DNA of 64,000 nt from Vigna angularis (GCF_016808095.1 NC_068978.1:19646806-19710805); one strand, 5' to 3'; positions 25,331-36,246 are shown, counted from the first letter of the stretch. Notes: generated by a model from the letters alone, not told the origin. Program-made: numbers and translations.

Positions 25331-25506
25331 AGCTTTTTGCTGCGTTGTAATCTCCTTCCTGAATTCGGTCATTGTATGCTGAATTGGTTGTTATTCTCCC
25401 TCTTTCTATTTGAAACCCAGACGAAATTAGTATTTCTATCTTTACTTATCTTTTACTCTAATAATATAAAAACTTTGTTTATCATATTATCTCGTAAAAT
25501 CTAAGT

Positions 25507-25519
25507 AAAGAGGGGCAGC
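25507..25519 (+). promoter_or_regulatory. Polypurine tract
   Basis: AAAGAGGGGCAGC lies immediately before the TG of the 3' LTR and would prime plus-strand DNA synthesis. Confidence 0.85.
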
Positions 25520-27695
25520 TGTCAATACCCAATTTCGTCCGGGTAAATAAGATTTCACAAAAATAAATAAATAAAAAAGAACAAAAGAATAAAAAAATAT
25601 ATTATCTGTTTTACTATTTGCAACCCCAAATTAATTTTTTATTCCTTAATTCAATGGCCCAAAATAATCCCACATTTTTTTACTTCCTCACCACCCCTTT
25701 TCTCTTATCATACCCCACTCTCCACATCACCATCCACCTCACCCTCCATATCACATTCCACATCATCTGCCTTTTACATTTACTTTTTCCACCTCATTTC
25801 CTTATTAATTTTTATATACCAACTTTTCTAATTATTCCACTTACACTTTTTTAATCATATCTTGTCCACCAACTTATTTTATTATTTCTTTCATCCATTT
25901 CTCTCCATCTACCTTTCCACCCCACTTTTATATTAATTTCTCTTACTAACTTTTATTTATTCCATCTACTTTCCTAAATTATATTTTATCCACCACCTTC
26001 TCCACTAACTTATTTTATTATTTCTTTCATCCATTTTTCTCCATCTACTTTTCCACCCCACTTTTATATTAATTTCTCTTACTAACTTTTATTTATTCCA
26101 TCTACTTTCCTAAACTATATTTTATCCACCACTTTCTCCACCAACTTATTTTATTATTTCTTTCATCCATTTTTCTTCATCTACTTTTCCACTCTACTTT
26201 TATATTAATTTCTCTTACTAACGTTTATTTATTCCATCTACTTTCCTAAATTATATTTTATCCACCAACTTCTCCACCAACTTATTTTATTATTTCTTTC
26301 ATCCATTTTTCTCCATCTACTTTTCCACCCCACTTTTATATTATTTTCTCTTACTAACTTTTATTTATTCCACCACTTTTCTAAATTATATTTTATTTAC
26401 CACCTTCTCCACTAACATATTTTATTATTTTCTCCATCTACTTTCTTTACCTAATTTCTCCACCCACTTTTTATATTATTTCTTTCACTTATTTTCCACA
26501 CCAACTTTTACTATTTACTTTTTTTTTTATTTTATTTCATTTCATCTAATTTTTCCACCCACTTATTATATTACTTTTCTTCATCAACTTTCTCCATCCA
26601 TATGTGTATAAATACCCACATTCTCTTCACTCCATTTTACACACACACACAATTACACAATATCCATCTTTTCTCTCTCACACCAAACCTCTTCATTTCC
26701 ATCCCAAAACTCTACTTCATTCTTCTCTCCCACACTACATATCTTTCCACACATTTCTTATCTCCCCTATTATCATTCTTCTACAGACACACACACAATT
26801 ACATAATATTCGTCTCTTCTCTCTCAAAACCTCTTCATTCCATCCCAAAACTCTACTTCATTTTTCTCTCACATTTTACTATTTCCTAATCCCTCTATAC
26901 ATAGTAAATCCCATACCACATTTCTACTATAAATTCATCTTCTTCACCATCAATCTATCTCTTCTCACAACTTATTACAAGCAAAGTCTTGCTTCATCAT
27001 TCAAATCTTCAACAAGGTACACATTTTCTTTTCATTCTATTTATATGCATTTTGATCATTTTTTTTAGTTTATAAATTTATCCTGTTTTCTACCACAATT
27101 TTATCCTATGCTTTTTTCACATTTTTATGTCATAGATATTTCAACTCACCTCTCTTTCTTTATAAAAAGAAAATAAAAAATGTATAAAACTTTAAAAAAC
27201 ATGTAATGATATAAATATCGGTATGAATACTCGTGCGATCGTACGCATCAGCCTAGTAGTCATTACCCAAAATTTCTCAAACAATTCCTCAAACAAAATT
27301 TTCAAGCAGTTTCTAAAAGAACTACGTAACCCTGATTTCTCATTTTAATGAGAATACGTAGGAGCAAGGTCAATCCTTGTCGGGCACAAAAAACTAAAAA
27401 GTATATTTTGTTTCTTTAGAGTTTTATTTTAGGGGATAGTTAAACATTTTGAAAACCACATCATATTCACGTATTTAGTTAAAGGTACTGCCTTAGGGCA
27501 GACGTTGTTGGTGCTAATACCTTCCCTACACATAACCGACTCCCGAACTTAGAATCTCATTTTCATAGACCATGCCTTATCATTTTATGGTTTTTTCGTA
27601 GTTTTCCAGAATAAACTATGGTGGCGACTCCAAATCTCTTTTTCTAAGCCCGTTTCTTTTTTGGTCGTCATCCCGTCGCGGTTCTGTTTGCGACA
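25520..27695 (+). repeat. 3' LTR of Ogre-like element, 2,176 bp
   Basis: It starts TGTCAATACCC and ends GTTTGCGACA. Over most of its length it is nearly identical to the 5' LTR. Two differences stand out. First, in U3 a block of about 145 bp, with CATCTACTTTTCCACCCCAC and CTTTTATTTATTCCATCTAC, is repeated about three extra times (25860-26360). Second, R/U5 has lost about 540 bp, with the junction at about 27272-27280 between CATTACCCAAAAT and TTCTCAAAC. Confidence 0.92.
25860..26400 (+). repeat. Pyrimidine-rich tandem repeat in U3 of the 3' LTR
   Basis: Units of about 145 bp contain TTATTTCTTTCATCCATTTT, TCTCCATCTACTTTTCCACC and TATATTAATTTCTCTTACTA. At least three copies are adjacent. The 5' LTR has a single unit at the same place. 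Confidence 0.85.
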
Positions 27696-27700
27696 ATCAG

Positions 27701-27900
27701 ACAAATTTTTTGATATACTGATTAGATAAGTATAATAATACACATTAGACAAGTGTGCCCATATACTAATTAAGCAAGTTTAACAATACATAAAAAAACG
27801 AGTTTGTTATTGCATTGATTATACGAGTCTAATAATATATACTAAATTAGTCTGTTCATGCATTGGTTTGTGTATTTAGCAAGTCTACGTTACATATTTA
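27701..27900. repeat. Degenerate short-period tandem array, right part
   Basis: Continuation of the GATTAGATAAGT / AACAATACACA-like array seen at 16715-17129, displaced by the 10.56-kb insertion. Confidence 0.8.
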
Positions 27901-28757
27901 TTCATATCTTTTAAATTTTTAGAGAGTGTACTCTATTTTTGCACATATTCTATCATTTGTATTTTTACAAAGTCTATTATTTATATTTTTATAAAAATAT
28001 TGACTTTTTAAACGTATATTTTTTTTAGGTTGACTCTATTCAATACTTAGTCATAAACTTAAAAATATTTATTATTTATTTTCTCAATGTGTAAATCTCT
28101 TTTAATAAAAACAAATAGCAACCCATAATCAGGCCATGGGTTTAAAATTAGTTTACGGTAAAATAACTCCATTGTGTGTTGTTTTAATGATTAAAAGAGT
28201 AGGAAAAGAAAGCACAATGCAAATGATTAAGTACTACTTTCTTCTAATTCTAATTGCTTGGCCTTATATATGATTGTGGAGTTATGGGAACCACAGAGAA
28301 CGTAAAATCTGTGTAGTTATTATGACAAATAAGTAAAAACCTGCACTCTCTACAGATTTCAAAGCTTTATAGCAATAATATAATTTGAAATAAATTCATA
28401 ATTCGATTTTCGGAAGTCGAATTTTAAGATGTAATTGATAGGAGGTTAGTCGAAAAATTAGTTAGAATTTGATTATCGAGAAACAAAAATTTCAAATTAA
28501 ATTTTTAATTCCTTTTTATTTAAAATAAAAGAAGAAAGTGGCTTTTGGGAGAAAAAAATTATTTATAAAAAATATCACACTTTAGAATACAATTTTTCTA
28601 CAATTGAATTATGAATATAATTAATAAATCATATTATTTGCATAATAAAAATATATAAAACCAAAAAAGAAAAAAAACAGTGCTATTTGGACTAAAATAT
28701 CAATATAGCTCAACCGTACGTTTTAACCAATTAAACTTCGTATCTGATGGTAATTCA
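27901..28757. other. AT-rich intergenic sequence
   Basis: No gene, RNA or clean repeat boundaries seen. A short inverted motif TTCGATTTTCGGAAGTCGAA lies near 28401-28420. Confidence 0.5.
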
Positions 28758-29266
28758 CACCGGTACAAAAACAGCGTATAATGTCGAATAATTTTTGTTT
28801 TTTACGTTGAATTTGAGATCGACATCATATCGACATACGTTAAATTGATGTCAAGCATAGAACAATTCGATGTTAATCAAATTAACGTCGAATTTTGTCA
28901 ATATTCGACGTTAATAATTTCTTTTTGTTTTTTTTTAATTAATTGTGATTTTTTCTTACAATTTTTACAATTCGACGTTTATTGAATTCACTAACCTTTT
29001 ATCGTCTAACGTTGGGGCACTCGACGTTTTATATCCTTTTGACGTCTAATTCTAGCGAATTCGACGTCATACGTAAATACATTTTCACCTTCCAACCAAA
29101 CATTTTTGCAAAATTTACCCAATATAACAAATTGATGTCGAATTACAAGTATAAACGACGTCTAAAAATTGCATTTATTTACAAAAATGTCACGGTCATT
29201 TTTAACGTTGATTATTCAGTGATTGGACGTTGAACGCGTGACGTTATATGCTATTTTTCACTAGTG
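28758..29266. mobile_element. Miniature CACTA-type transposon, 509 bp
   Basis: The left end reads CACCGGTACAAAAACAGCG and the right end, reversed, reads CACTAGTGAAAAATAGCAT. Apart from one gap and a few changes these form a CACTA-type terminal inverted repeat. A perfect 3-bp target duplication TCA lies at 28755-28757 and 29267-29269, as the superfamily requires. The interior carries about fifteen copies of TCGACGTT or AACGTCGA variants in both orientations, the expected subterminal transposase-binding repeats. No transposase is present. The 83-residue frame at 28982-29233 is not gene-like. Confidence 0.85.
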
Positions 29267-29889
29267 TCAGCCATCAGCCAAATCTAAAGTGGTTTTCTTT
29301 ATCAAATGATCAATTACATGTAAAATATGCCAAGCCAAGTACATGATATGAAATCTTAAAAGGGTGAAAAGGATGAATAATATGTGCTTTATTGAAGAGA
29401 TATCGGCGAGTTCTGATTCACTTTTTATTGATTTAGACATATACAGTGGGTTTTTAGTTTGTCCATTAAAAATTATTCTTAAATGATTAATTGTTATATA
29501 GGTAAAAACCTATATGTTTGGTTACCATAAAAAAAATGTAATCTTACATCGTTAGTACGATAAATGTAATCTTACTTGTATATTTTTTTTAATTACTAGT
29601 GGATGAATGCCATTATAGAGAAATATAAATTATTATTACAATATTTTAAGGAGAATATTTTTATATGCAAAAAAATATATATAAAATGATTAATAGACTT
29701 TTTTAAATATCTTTCTCTTCTACTTATTTTTTAAGAAATTTAGTTTCTTATCTAAAGAAAAAGTTTTATGTTTTTTTTTTCCTTTTAAATTAGAGGACAT
29801 GTTATTTATGTTGTATTTGTTTTTAGGAATGTACCGAGCGTGAAGATGGAATTCCGAGGGAGAAGTTTGTTTCTTTCAAATGATTCAAG
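29267..29889. other. Intergenic sequence between two DNA transposons
   Basis: AT-rich DNA with no feature I can support. Confidence 0.5.
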
Positions 29890-30584
29890 TATAGTTGTGA
29901 AAATGGTTAACCCGATCCGACCCAATCCGATCCATCACGGGTTGGCCACTTAATGAGCCAACCCAACTCGGCTCATTTAGTAGCGAGTTGAAAAAATTTA
30001 AACCCGACCCGACTCACCACAAGTTGGTGGGTTAAACGGGTTGGCTCATTGACTCACTTAACTCTTTTTCACCCTCTTCTTCTGACATTCTTATAACATG
30101 TTACTTTGATCGATCAAATTGAAACAGTAATAATTAGATCAATTGATATAAAAGAAAATGAAACAAAAGAACTCTATTGTTATATATTCTAAGCTATAAA
30201 GCATAAAATTTTGTAAATTTAGTTTAATGAGACATACACAACCGTTTGACCAAGAAACTACATATAGTCGTTAACAAAAATATGTAGCAGAGGGGAACTT
30301 TTGAATAGACAACAACTCAATGCAACACGAAAAGCTCTACTACGAAGTAAAGGTTGTGCGTTTTGAATAATTAATTTAATTAATTTGATTTCAATAAAAA
30401 AAATAGGTGGGTTGGTGAGCCAACCCGACTCACCACGGGTTCAACCCAAGTGAGCCGAGTTCTTAGCAAGTCGGGTCAAAATTGGTTCGCATCAAAATTT
30501 TCACATTTTTTTCTAACCCAACCTGGCTCAAACCCGTGGTGAGCCGGGTTGGCTCACGGGTTTCAACCCATTTTGATAACACTA
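29890..30584. mobile_element. Miniature hAT-type element, 695 bp
   Basis: The left end reads TATAGTTGTGAAAATGG and the right end, reversed, reads TAGTGTTATCAAAATGG (13 of 17 match). The flanks GATTCAAG (29882-29889) and GATTTGAG (30585-30592) fit an 8-bp duplication with two changes. Subterminal DNA is packed with GGGTTGGCTCACGGG-type repeats in both orientations. A second, truncated copy in the opposite orientation is at 51108-52005. No transposase. Confidence 0.75.
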
Positions 30585-30625
30585 GATTTGAGGATATCTC
30601 ATATATGAATGTGGAGTGTTGAAGG

Positions 30626-30949
30626 TGTTGGGATAAACTTAAATTTTAGGGTTTTATTAATAATTTTGTTTAAATATTATTTTATTAGTTTTTGGGTCTA
30701 GTAATATTTAATTTGATTTGACAGAGATAAAATAGGGATACATAGTTATGATTTTCGCTTGATCTAGGTACAATATCATTTTATGATAGATTAAACATAT
30801 TTTATTTTTAAGATAATTGATATTTTATTTTTATTCCCCGTAATATTGTAAGTACTACGGCTATTTAAATCCCTTCAATTATTAATGAATAGCAAAACTC
30901 AATTTTAGGAAAATATTTGAGTGTATGTAACGTGAGATTTTCTCAATAG
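30626..30949 (+). repeat. 5' LTR of the copia element
   Basis: Starts TGTTGGGATAAACTT. The end is placed just before the primer-binding site and may be 4 bp shorter, at the CTCA of 30942-30945. Confidence 0.8.
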
Positions 30950-30961
30950 TGGTATCAGAAC
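30950..30961 (+). promoter_or_regulatory. Primer-binding site, initiator tRNA-Met type
   Basis: TGGTATCAGAAC matches the standard copia site TGGTATCAGAGC with one change. Confidence 0.85.
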
Positions 30962-31052
30962 TTTATGTTCTGAGTACCGAGAGAAAAAAAAGAGAGAGGA
31001 GAAAGTCAAACATCATGAGAGAAAAAAATGAGTGCTTGATATTTTGAGAGAG

Positions 31053-32032
31053 ATGGCAAAGGTTGTAAATGTTATGAGTGTGCTACAATTGACGAGAAAA
31101 ACCAATTATAATAATTGATGCCTACAGATGAAGGCGTTATTGAGATCCCAAGACATTTGGGATATGGTGGAAGACAGGTACTTTGAACCTGGTGAGGATG
31201 AACATCAGACGGTGGAACAGATAACCGCATTAAAGAAATCACGTGCAAGAGATGGGTAACAATTGTATTTTCTCTACAATGCAGTTGATGAGTCGGGATT
31301 CGAAAAGATACTGAATGCCAAATCAGCAAAGGAACCCTGAGAGATATTAGAGGTTGCGTATAAAGGTGACAATCGCGTTAGACAAGTCCGAATACAAGCT
31401 CTTAGAGGAGAGTTTGAACAGTTGAAGATGGAGCCCAAAGAGCATATAACCGAGTACATAACTCGGGTGGAGAAGGTGGCCAACCAACTCGGCATGAATG
31501 GAGAATAAATGCTATCTAGTCGGGTTATGGGAAAAATTTTGAGATCTCTTACAAAAGATTTTGAAAGTATCATGTGCGCCATCGAAGAATCGAATGACTT
31601 GTTGATTCTCACAGTTGATGAACTTGTTGAGTCATTAGAAGCCCACGAACAAAGGAGAAGGAGTTGGGATGATTAGGTTGAACTCGACGATCAAGCACTA
31701 CATGTACAGTTTGACTCGAATAAAACTAGGATTACTCAGAGCCGAGGTCCTAGCCGTAGAGGGCGAGGAGGCCGAGGACGAGGTGGGCGTGATCGAGGTA
31801 ATTTTGAGAATGATGAAGAGCAAACCGATCAACAGAATTAGCGTGACCGAGGACAAGGGAAAGGCCTAGGAGATCGATCAAGAGTTGAGTGTTTTAATTG
31901 TGGCCAGTACGATCACTATGCAAACAAGTGTACTGGCCATATTGCAAAGTATTGCAAGACCGAGACAAAGGGGGAGATGAATCTCCTTACTGAAGATGCA
32001 GAAGAACTATTCCTGGAAAGAGCTTGGATGTA
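31053..32032 (+). pseudogene. Copia gag with CCHC zinc knuckle, stopped
   Basis: A single uninterrupted frame from ATG 31053 to the stop ending at 32032 reads a copia gag except for internal stop codons (six by my reading). The N-terminal part has QMKALLRSQDIWDMVEDRYF and the middle has LRGEFEQLKMEPKEHITEYI, both typical of the plant UBN2/DUF4219 gag family. A Gly/Arg-rich segment (RGRGGRGRGGRDRG) precedes a CCHC knuckle, CFNCGQYDHYANKC, at about 31891-31932. Most stops could come from single G:C to A:T changes in Trp or Gln codons, as expected for a methylated, silenced element. There are no frameshifts in this part. Confidence 0.85.
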
Positions 32033-32049
32033 GTGGACATGGAGAGCCC

Positions 32050-32230
32050 AATCCCAACAATGGATGAAGTGATCTCGATAAAGGATGCAACAATTGTGAA
32101 GAAGGAAAACCTAGAGAAAGAACTCAAACAAAAAGATGAAGAGATTCAGCGGATATGAAGGCTTCTGGATGAAGCTAATGAGATTATGAATAAACAGAAG
32201 GTTGAGCTTGAGGAGCTGAAGGAGGCGGAT
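32050..32230 (+). other. Coiled-coil-like segment between gag knuckle and protease
   Basis: The frame here reads a highly charged stretch: KKENLEKELKQKDEEIQRI, a stop at about 32156-32158, then LLDEANEIMNKQKVELEEL. The heptad-like pattern of Leu/Ile with Glu and Lys suggests a coiled coil of about 50-60 residues. Copia gag-pol usually passes from the knuckle to the protease through a short linker, so this is longer than I expect. Identification is by composition only. Confidence 0.5.
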
Positions 32231-32672
32231 GTTGGAACATGCTTGAAATCAAAGACTGATGAGATTTCTACCAACTCGGTATGGTATCTAGATACTGGGG
32301 CAAGCAATCATATGTGTGGAAATGGAACTTTTTTGATAACTCCAAGGGCGTGGAACAATTCGGCATATGCAGAACAATGGACGAGTTGGAGAGATTAAGG
32401 ATGTTTACTATGTTCCTGAGCTGAAGAGTAATATTTTAAGCATGGGTCAGATAATTGAAAAAGGTAATTCTATTTTTATGAAGGACCAGGTACTGTATTT
32501 AAAGGATAATCATGGTCGTTTGACAACCCAAGCAAAAGCAAAGAAGAACCGGTTGTATGAACTAGAGTTCAAAGTATTGGAGAGAAGGTGCTTGAAGCAA
32601 GATATGACTAGTAAGAGCTTGGATAACTCCAACTCAAATCTGATTGAAAGAAGCAAACCCGGTGTGGGATGA
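32186..32672 (+). pseudogene. Copia protease remnant
   Basis: The first frame contains SVWYLDTGASNHMCGN with the aspartic-protease catalytic D-T-G (residues DTGA). After a frame change near 32367-32398 the second frame reads DVYYVPELKSNILSMGQII and KDQVLYLKDNHGRL, the usual region after the protease active site. The segment between them is shortened relative to the family. The frame ends at 32670, a short distance before the polypurine tract, so the GAG-pre-integrase domain and everything after it are missing. Confidence 0.85.
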
Positions 32673-32725
32673 TGCAAATGGAAAGTCGACTGAAGGAAGG
32701 AATAATTTAAGTTTATGGGGGAGTT

Positions 32726-33044
32726 TGTTGGGATAAACTTAAATTTTAGAGTTCTATTAATATTTTTGTTTAAATATTATTTTATTAGTTTTTGGGTCTA
32801 GTAATATTTAATTTGATTTGATAGAGATAAAATAAGATTACGTAGTTATGATTTTTGATTTATCTAGGTACAATATTATTTTATCATAGATTAAACAAAT
32901 TTTATTCTGAAGATAGTTGATATTTTAATTTTATTTTTCGTAATATTATAAATTATAAATGTTACGATTATTTAAAAATACTTCAATTATCAAATGAATA
33001 ACAAAACTCAATTTTAAGAAAATACCTTGTGAATTTCCTTAACG
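32726..33044 (+). repeat. 3' LTR of the copia element
   Basis: Very similar to the 5' LTR but with scattered substitutions and a small insertion near 32940-32955. The last bases are diverged (TTCCTTAACG against TTCTCAATAG). The number of differences suggests that the insertion is not recent. Confidence 0.8.
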
Positions 33045-33100
33045 GAAGATCCATTTAGTAACATATAAGAATCAGAAAAAGAAAGTCAGATCACCAAGAT

Positions 33101-33101
33101 A

Positions 33102-33149
<48 letters not shown>
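33101..33149. repeat. (AAT)n microsatellite
   Basis: About 16 AAT repeats, uninterrupted. Confidence 0.97.
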
Positions 33150-33151
<2 letters not shown>

Positions 33152-33426
33152 TAATTATGTAATTCCTTCTATAACTGAGTATAAAATGGTATTCATATAA
33201 TTTATCAAGTAAAATGTTTTTTTAATTTATTAAATAAATCAAATCACTTAGTAACTTTCATAATTTTTTCTCTCATTTTCTTTTATGTTTTACCATTTTT
33301 TATATAATTCAAACCATCTCACTTTCATTCCCTCTTTTTCTCTCAATTAGTTCTCTAAATCTATTCAGAACCAAACATGAGCTTAAAGAAACTATAAAAG
33401 AGTTTGGCACGATTTTCCTTCTAAAA

Positions 33427-34172
33427 GATTTTTTTTATGTTTTTGAAATAATTCAATTAAAATAAATCATCCTCGTTATTTTCTAAGAAATTAGGCAACT
33501 TTGAATCATATTTATAAATACTAGAAGAAAAAGTCACCCTTATAGAGCACTAACACAATTTATTTTTCATTTACAATTTTTTTTATGTTTTTGAAATAAT
33601 TCAATTAAAATAATTCATCCTCGTTATTTTCTAAGAAATTAGGCAACTTAGAATCATATTCATAAATACTAGAAGAAAAAGTCACCCTTATAGAGCACTA
33701 ACACACAATTTATTTTTCATTTACAATTTTTTTTTATGCTTTTGAAATAATTCAATTAAAATAATTCATCCTCGTTATTTTCTAAGAAATTAGGCAACTT
33801 AGAATCATATTCATAAATACTAGAAGAAAAAGTCACCCTTATAGAGCACTAACACACATTTTATTTTTCATTTACAATTTTTTTATGTTTTTGAAATAAT
33901 TTAATTAAAATAATTCATCCTCGTTATTTTCTAAGAAATTAGGCAACTTTGAATCATATTCATAAATACTAGAAGAAAAAGTCACCCTTATAGAGCACTA
34001 ACACACATTTTATTTTTCATTTACGATTTTTTTTATGTTTTTGAAATAATTCAATTAAAATAATTCATCGTCTTTTTTTCTAAGAAATTATGCAACTTTG
34101 AATCATATTCATAAATACTAGAAGAAAAAGTCACCCTTATAGAGTACTAACACATTTTATTTTTCATTTACT
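33427..34172. repeat. Tandem repeat of 148-151 bp, five copies
   Basis: Each unit contains TATGTTTTTGAAATAATTCA, TCATCCTCGTTATTTTCTAA, TCATAAATACTAGAAGAAAA and GTCACCCTTATAGAGCACTA. The anchor CATCCTCG occurs at about 33468, 33616, 33767, 33916 and 34066, so the period is 148-151 bp. Copies are 95% or more alike by eye, with variable T-run lengths. The period is near that of nucleosomal DNA and of many plant satellites, but there are only five copies. Confidence 0.93.
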
Positions 34173-36211
34173 ATAAAATGCAATAAAATAAAGTTATATT
34201 CTTTTTGTAGATTCAATAAAGTATAACCAATTTTAGAAAGGAAGAACGCAAGTGTTAAACACTCTTTTTTATATGTAATTGAATTCGAAACCATAAATTG
34301 TTTCAAAGACTTTTGTTAAAATGGATTTTTGAAAGGAGTTTTTGGTGAAGACTTTTTCCTTTATTCATAACGTTTTTGAATATTTTTTAATTTATGGTTC
34401 TATAATTTATTTGAACAATTAATTTTTATGTGTTTATTTTATTATCTATACATCATAACGGAAAAGCATATAAGAAGATTGGAATCAACATCTGAGAGTC
34501 TCCCTAAAATCGTAAGCAAAAACTACAAAAATTCCAAACACATTATTCATCCTTAATATTATTATTAAAACATAAATTTAATTGTCAACATAATAATATC
34601 AAGAGAAAATTAATTACCACGCAATGATGTTGAAGATGAAAAGTAATTAACCAAGCCAATAGCTATTAAAGCTAAGAATTAATGACATTTGTTTTTTTGT
34701 AACATTCTGAGTGTAATTAATTGATGGTACGAACTTTTGAACTACATAATTTTTTTTCCAATGTCAAACATTAATTGCCATGTGATATCAAAATCAAGGG
34801 CCAGATGAATATTTTATTCTTTACTATAAAGTACTATAAATTCATATGTGGTCCCCTCAAATAACTCGAGTCTATCAATTTGTGAGACATAAATTGCAAT
34901 TGCATGAATACCATCTCTAATAACTTGTTCCCTACCACTTTTTCATTTTCCCACCTTCTTTCTCTCTCTTCTTCTAAAACTTCTCTTTTTGTGCACCTTC
35001 TAAAGCTTATATGAATCTCCTCTAATAAACAATAGATACATCATACATACCTTAACTCTTTCAAATTCCAATGACAAGAATCGAATAAAAAGTGTTCGTG
35101 TTTGTGTGGTGTGGCTTTTGTTCTCGATAGTTGACAACATATGTTGCTCTAAGTTTGATTATTATACGTGAATCCGAAATTACACATGTGCAATGTCTAC
35201 TCTAGAAACCCACTTCAATCCAAAAGGGAAACTATACATCACAAAGCTAAGTAGTGGGGGCAGACAAATAGAATTGCACAAACCTTAGCTTTAACGTTGG
35301 GCAATCCAAATCATAGGAATTTGAACTTAGACCGTAACACACACGAAGTTGGGACTAGTCAACATCTCTAGTCTACCACTCCACGTGATAGTGCCTAGGT
35401 TTCGCTTATAATATTTTATCTATTTTTCATCTTTTTTTTACACAATCTTCCTTCTATCCTTGCGATGTTTGAGGATGATGTTCAAGGGCCACCAACAATT
35501 CACAATGCAATAATAGTCCTCTTAACTCAAAAACCACCCAAGAATGGAAGCGAGAACTCACAGATCTCTCTTCTTGACAATAATCAAATGAACCCTCTTT
35601 TGTTTTTAACATCGTCATAACAAACTAAGGGCAAAAAAGTTCATGCTTGATCATTGGGTCATATACGTGACTTATTTACTTTTTATGGTGAAGAAGAAAC
35701 AAATCCATACATTTATCATGGATATCATGATCTAAGCATCTTGATTACACAAGTTAGAAGGAGAAGCAAGGTAGAAAATAGTTAACGGTTTTGTAAAGAT
35801 AACGAACGAACCATTCATTTGATCTTGTGAGTTTATTATTACTTGAACTTATATTTGTGTGACTCATGATATGATGTTAGACACTAACATATACCAAATT
35901 CTGACTACTCAACTTTTGAAATTTCAAAGGAGAAAACTTTAACCAAACCCGAAAGACTTTAACACCTTCATATTCTTCCACTCACTTCATCATGCTTTTG
36001 GAAGTGAAAACAAAATTCAAGAAAGAAAGAAAGAAAGAAAACAAAACAAAAGGGATTAGTCATTAAAGTTGTGATAACCAACAAAATGAAAGAAGAAACA
36101 AGAAATAGTATAGTGAAGGTGAAAGAACCTTGTGTGGGGGTGCATGGTGAATGAACAAATCCAACAACAAAAAGCAAAGGGAGAAAGGAGAAGAAGGTTC
36201 CATTGGTGTGT
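34173..36211. other. Low-repeat intergenic sequence downstream of MIR390
   Basis: It is less repetitive than most of the window. It would include the 3' part of the MIR390 primary transcript. No protein frame with a recognisable domain was seen. A GAAAGAAAGAAAGAAAG run lies at about 36022-36039. Confidence 0.45.
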
Positions 36212-36225
36212 GTGGAGAGAAGCCA

Positions 36226-36246
36226 TGAAACTCAGGATGGATAGCG
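36226..36246 (-). ncRNA. miR390 star strand (3' arm)
   Basis: 21 nt with the expected 2-nt offset from the mature strand. It matches the widely conserved star sequence. Confidence 0.93.

Larger units (their letters stand above)
21691..25506 (+). other. Non-coding internal region of the Ogre-like element
   Basis: Where an autonomous Ogre would carry gag-pol, this copy has about 3.8 kb of AT-rich sequence with three separate repeat arrays and no polymerase motif. It is best regarded as a 3' untranslated region joined directly to ORF1. Confidence 0.75.
17135..27695 (+). mobile_element. Ogre/Tat-like non-autonomous LTR retrotransposon, 10.56 kb
   Basis: Two LTRs that begin TGTCAATACCC and end GCGACA or the like bound an internal region of about 6.1 kb. 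A primer-binding site starting TGGCGACTCC follows the 5' LTR, and a purine-rich tract AAAGAGGGGCAGC precedes the 3' LTR. The flanks are ATCAA (17130-17134) and ATCAG (27696-27700), a 5-bp duplication with one change. Ogre elements are known for an extra ORF upstream of gag, and a broken ORF1 of that type is present. No gag, protease, RT, RNase H or integrase remains. The rest is non-coding sequence with several minisatellites. Confidence 0.9.
30626..33044 (+). mobile_element. Copia-type LTR retrotransposon with gag and protease only
   Basis: LTRs of about 320 bp begin TGTTGGGATAAACTTAAATT (30626 and 32726). The primer-binding site TGGTATCAGAAC is at 30950-30961 and a purine tract GGGGGAG at 32717-32723. 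The flanks are GAAGG and GAAGA, a likely 5-bp duplication with one change. The interior of 1.8 kb encodes a gag-like protein and a protease-like segment but no integrase, RT or RNase H. It therefore could not copy itself without help. Confidence 0.85.

Noticed and set aside
26602..27068. Frames of 95 and 154 residues
   Set aside because: These are the pyrimidine-rich R leader of the 3' LTR. Both phases are open, and the 5' LTR copy has the same text, which is typical of biased composition.
31072..31612. Two minus-strand frames over the copia gag
   Set aside because: They are shadows of the plus-strand gag, which has the conserved motifs.
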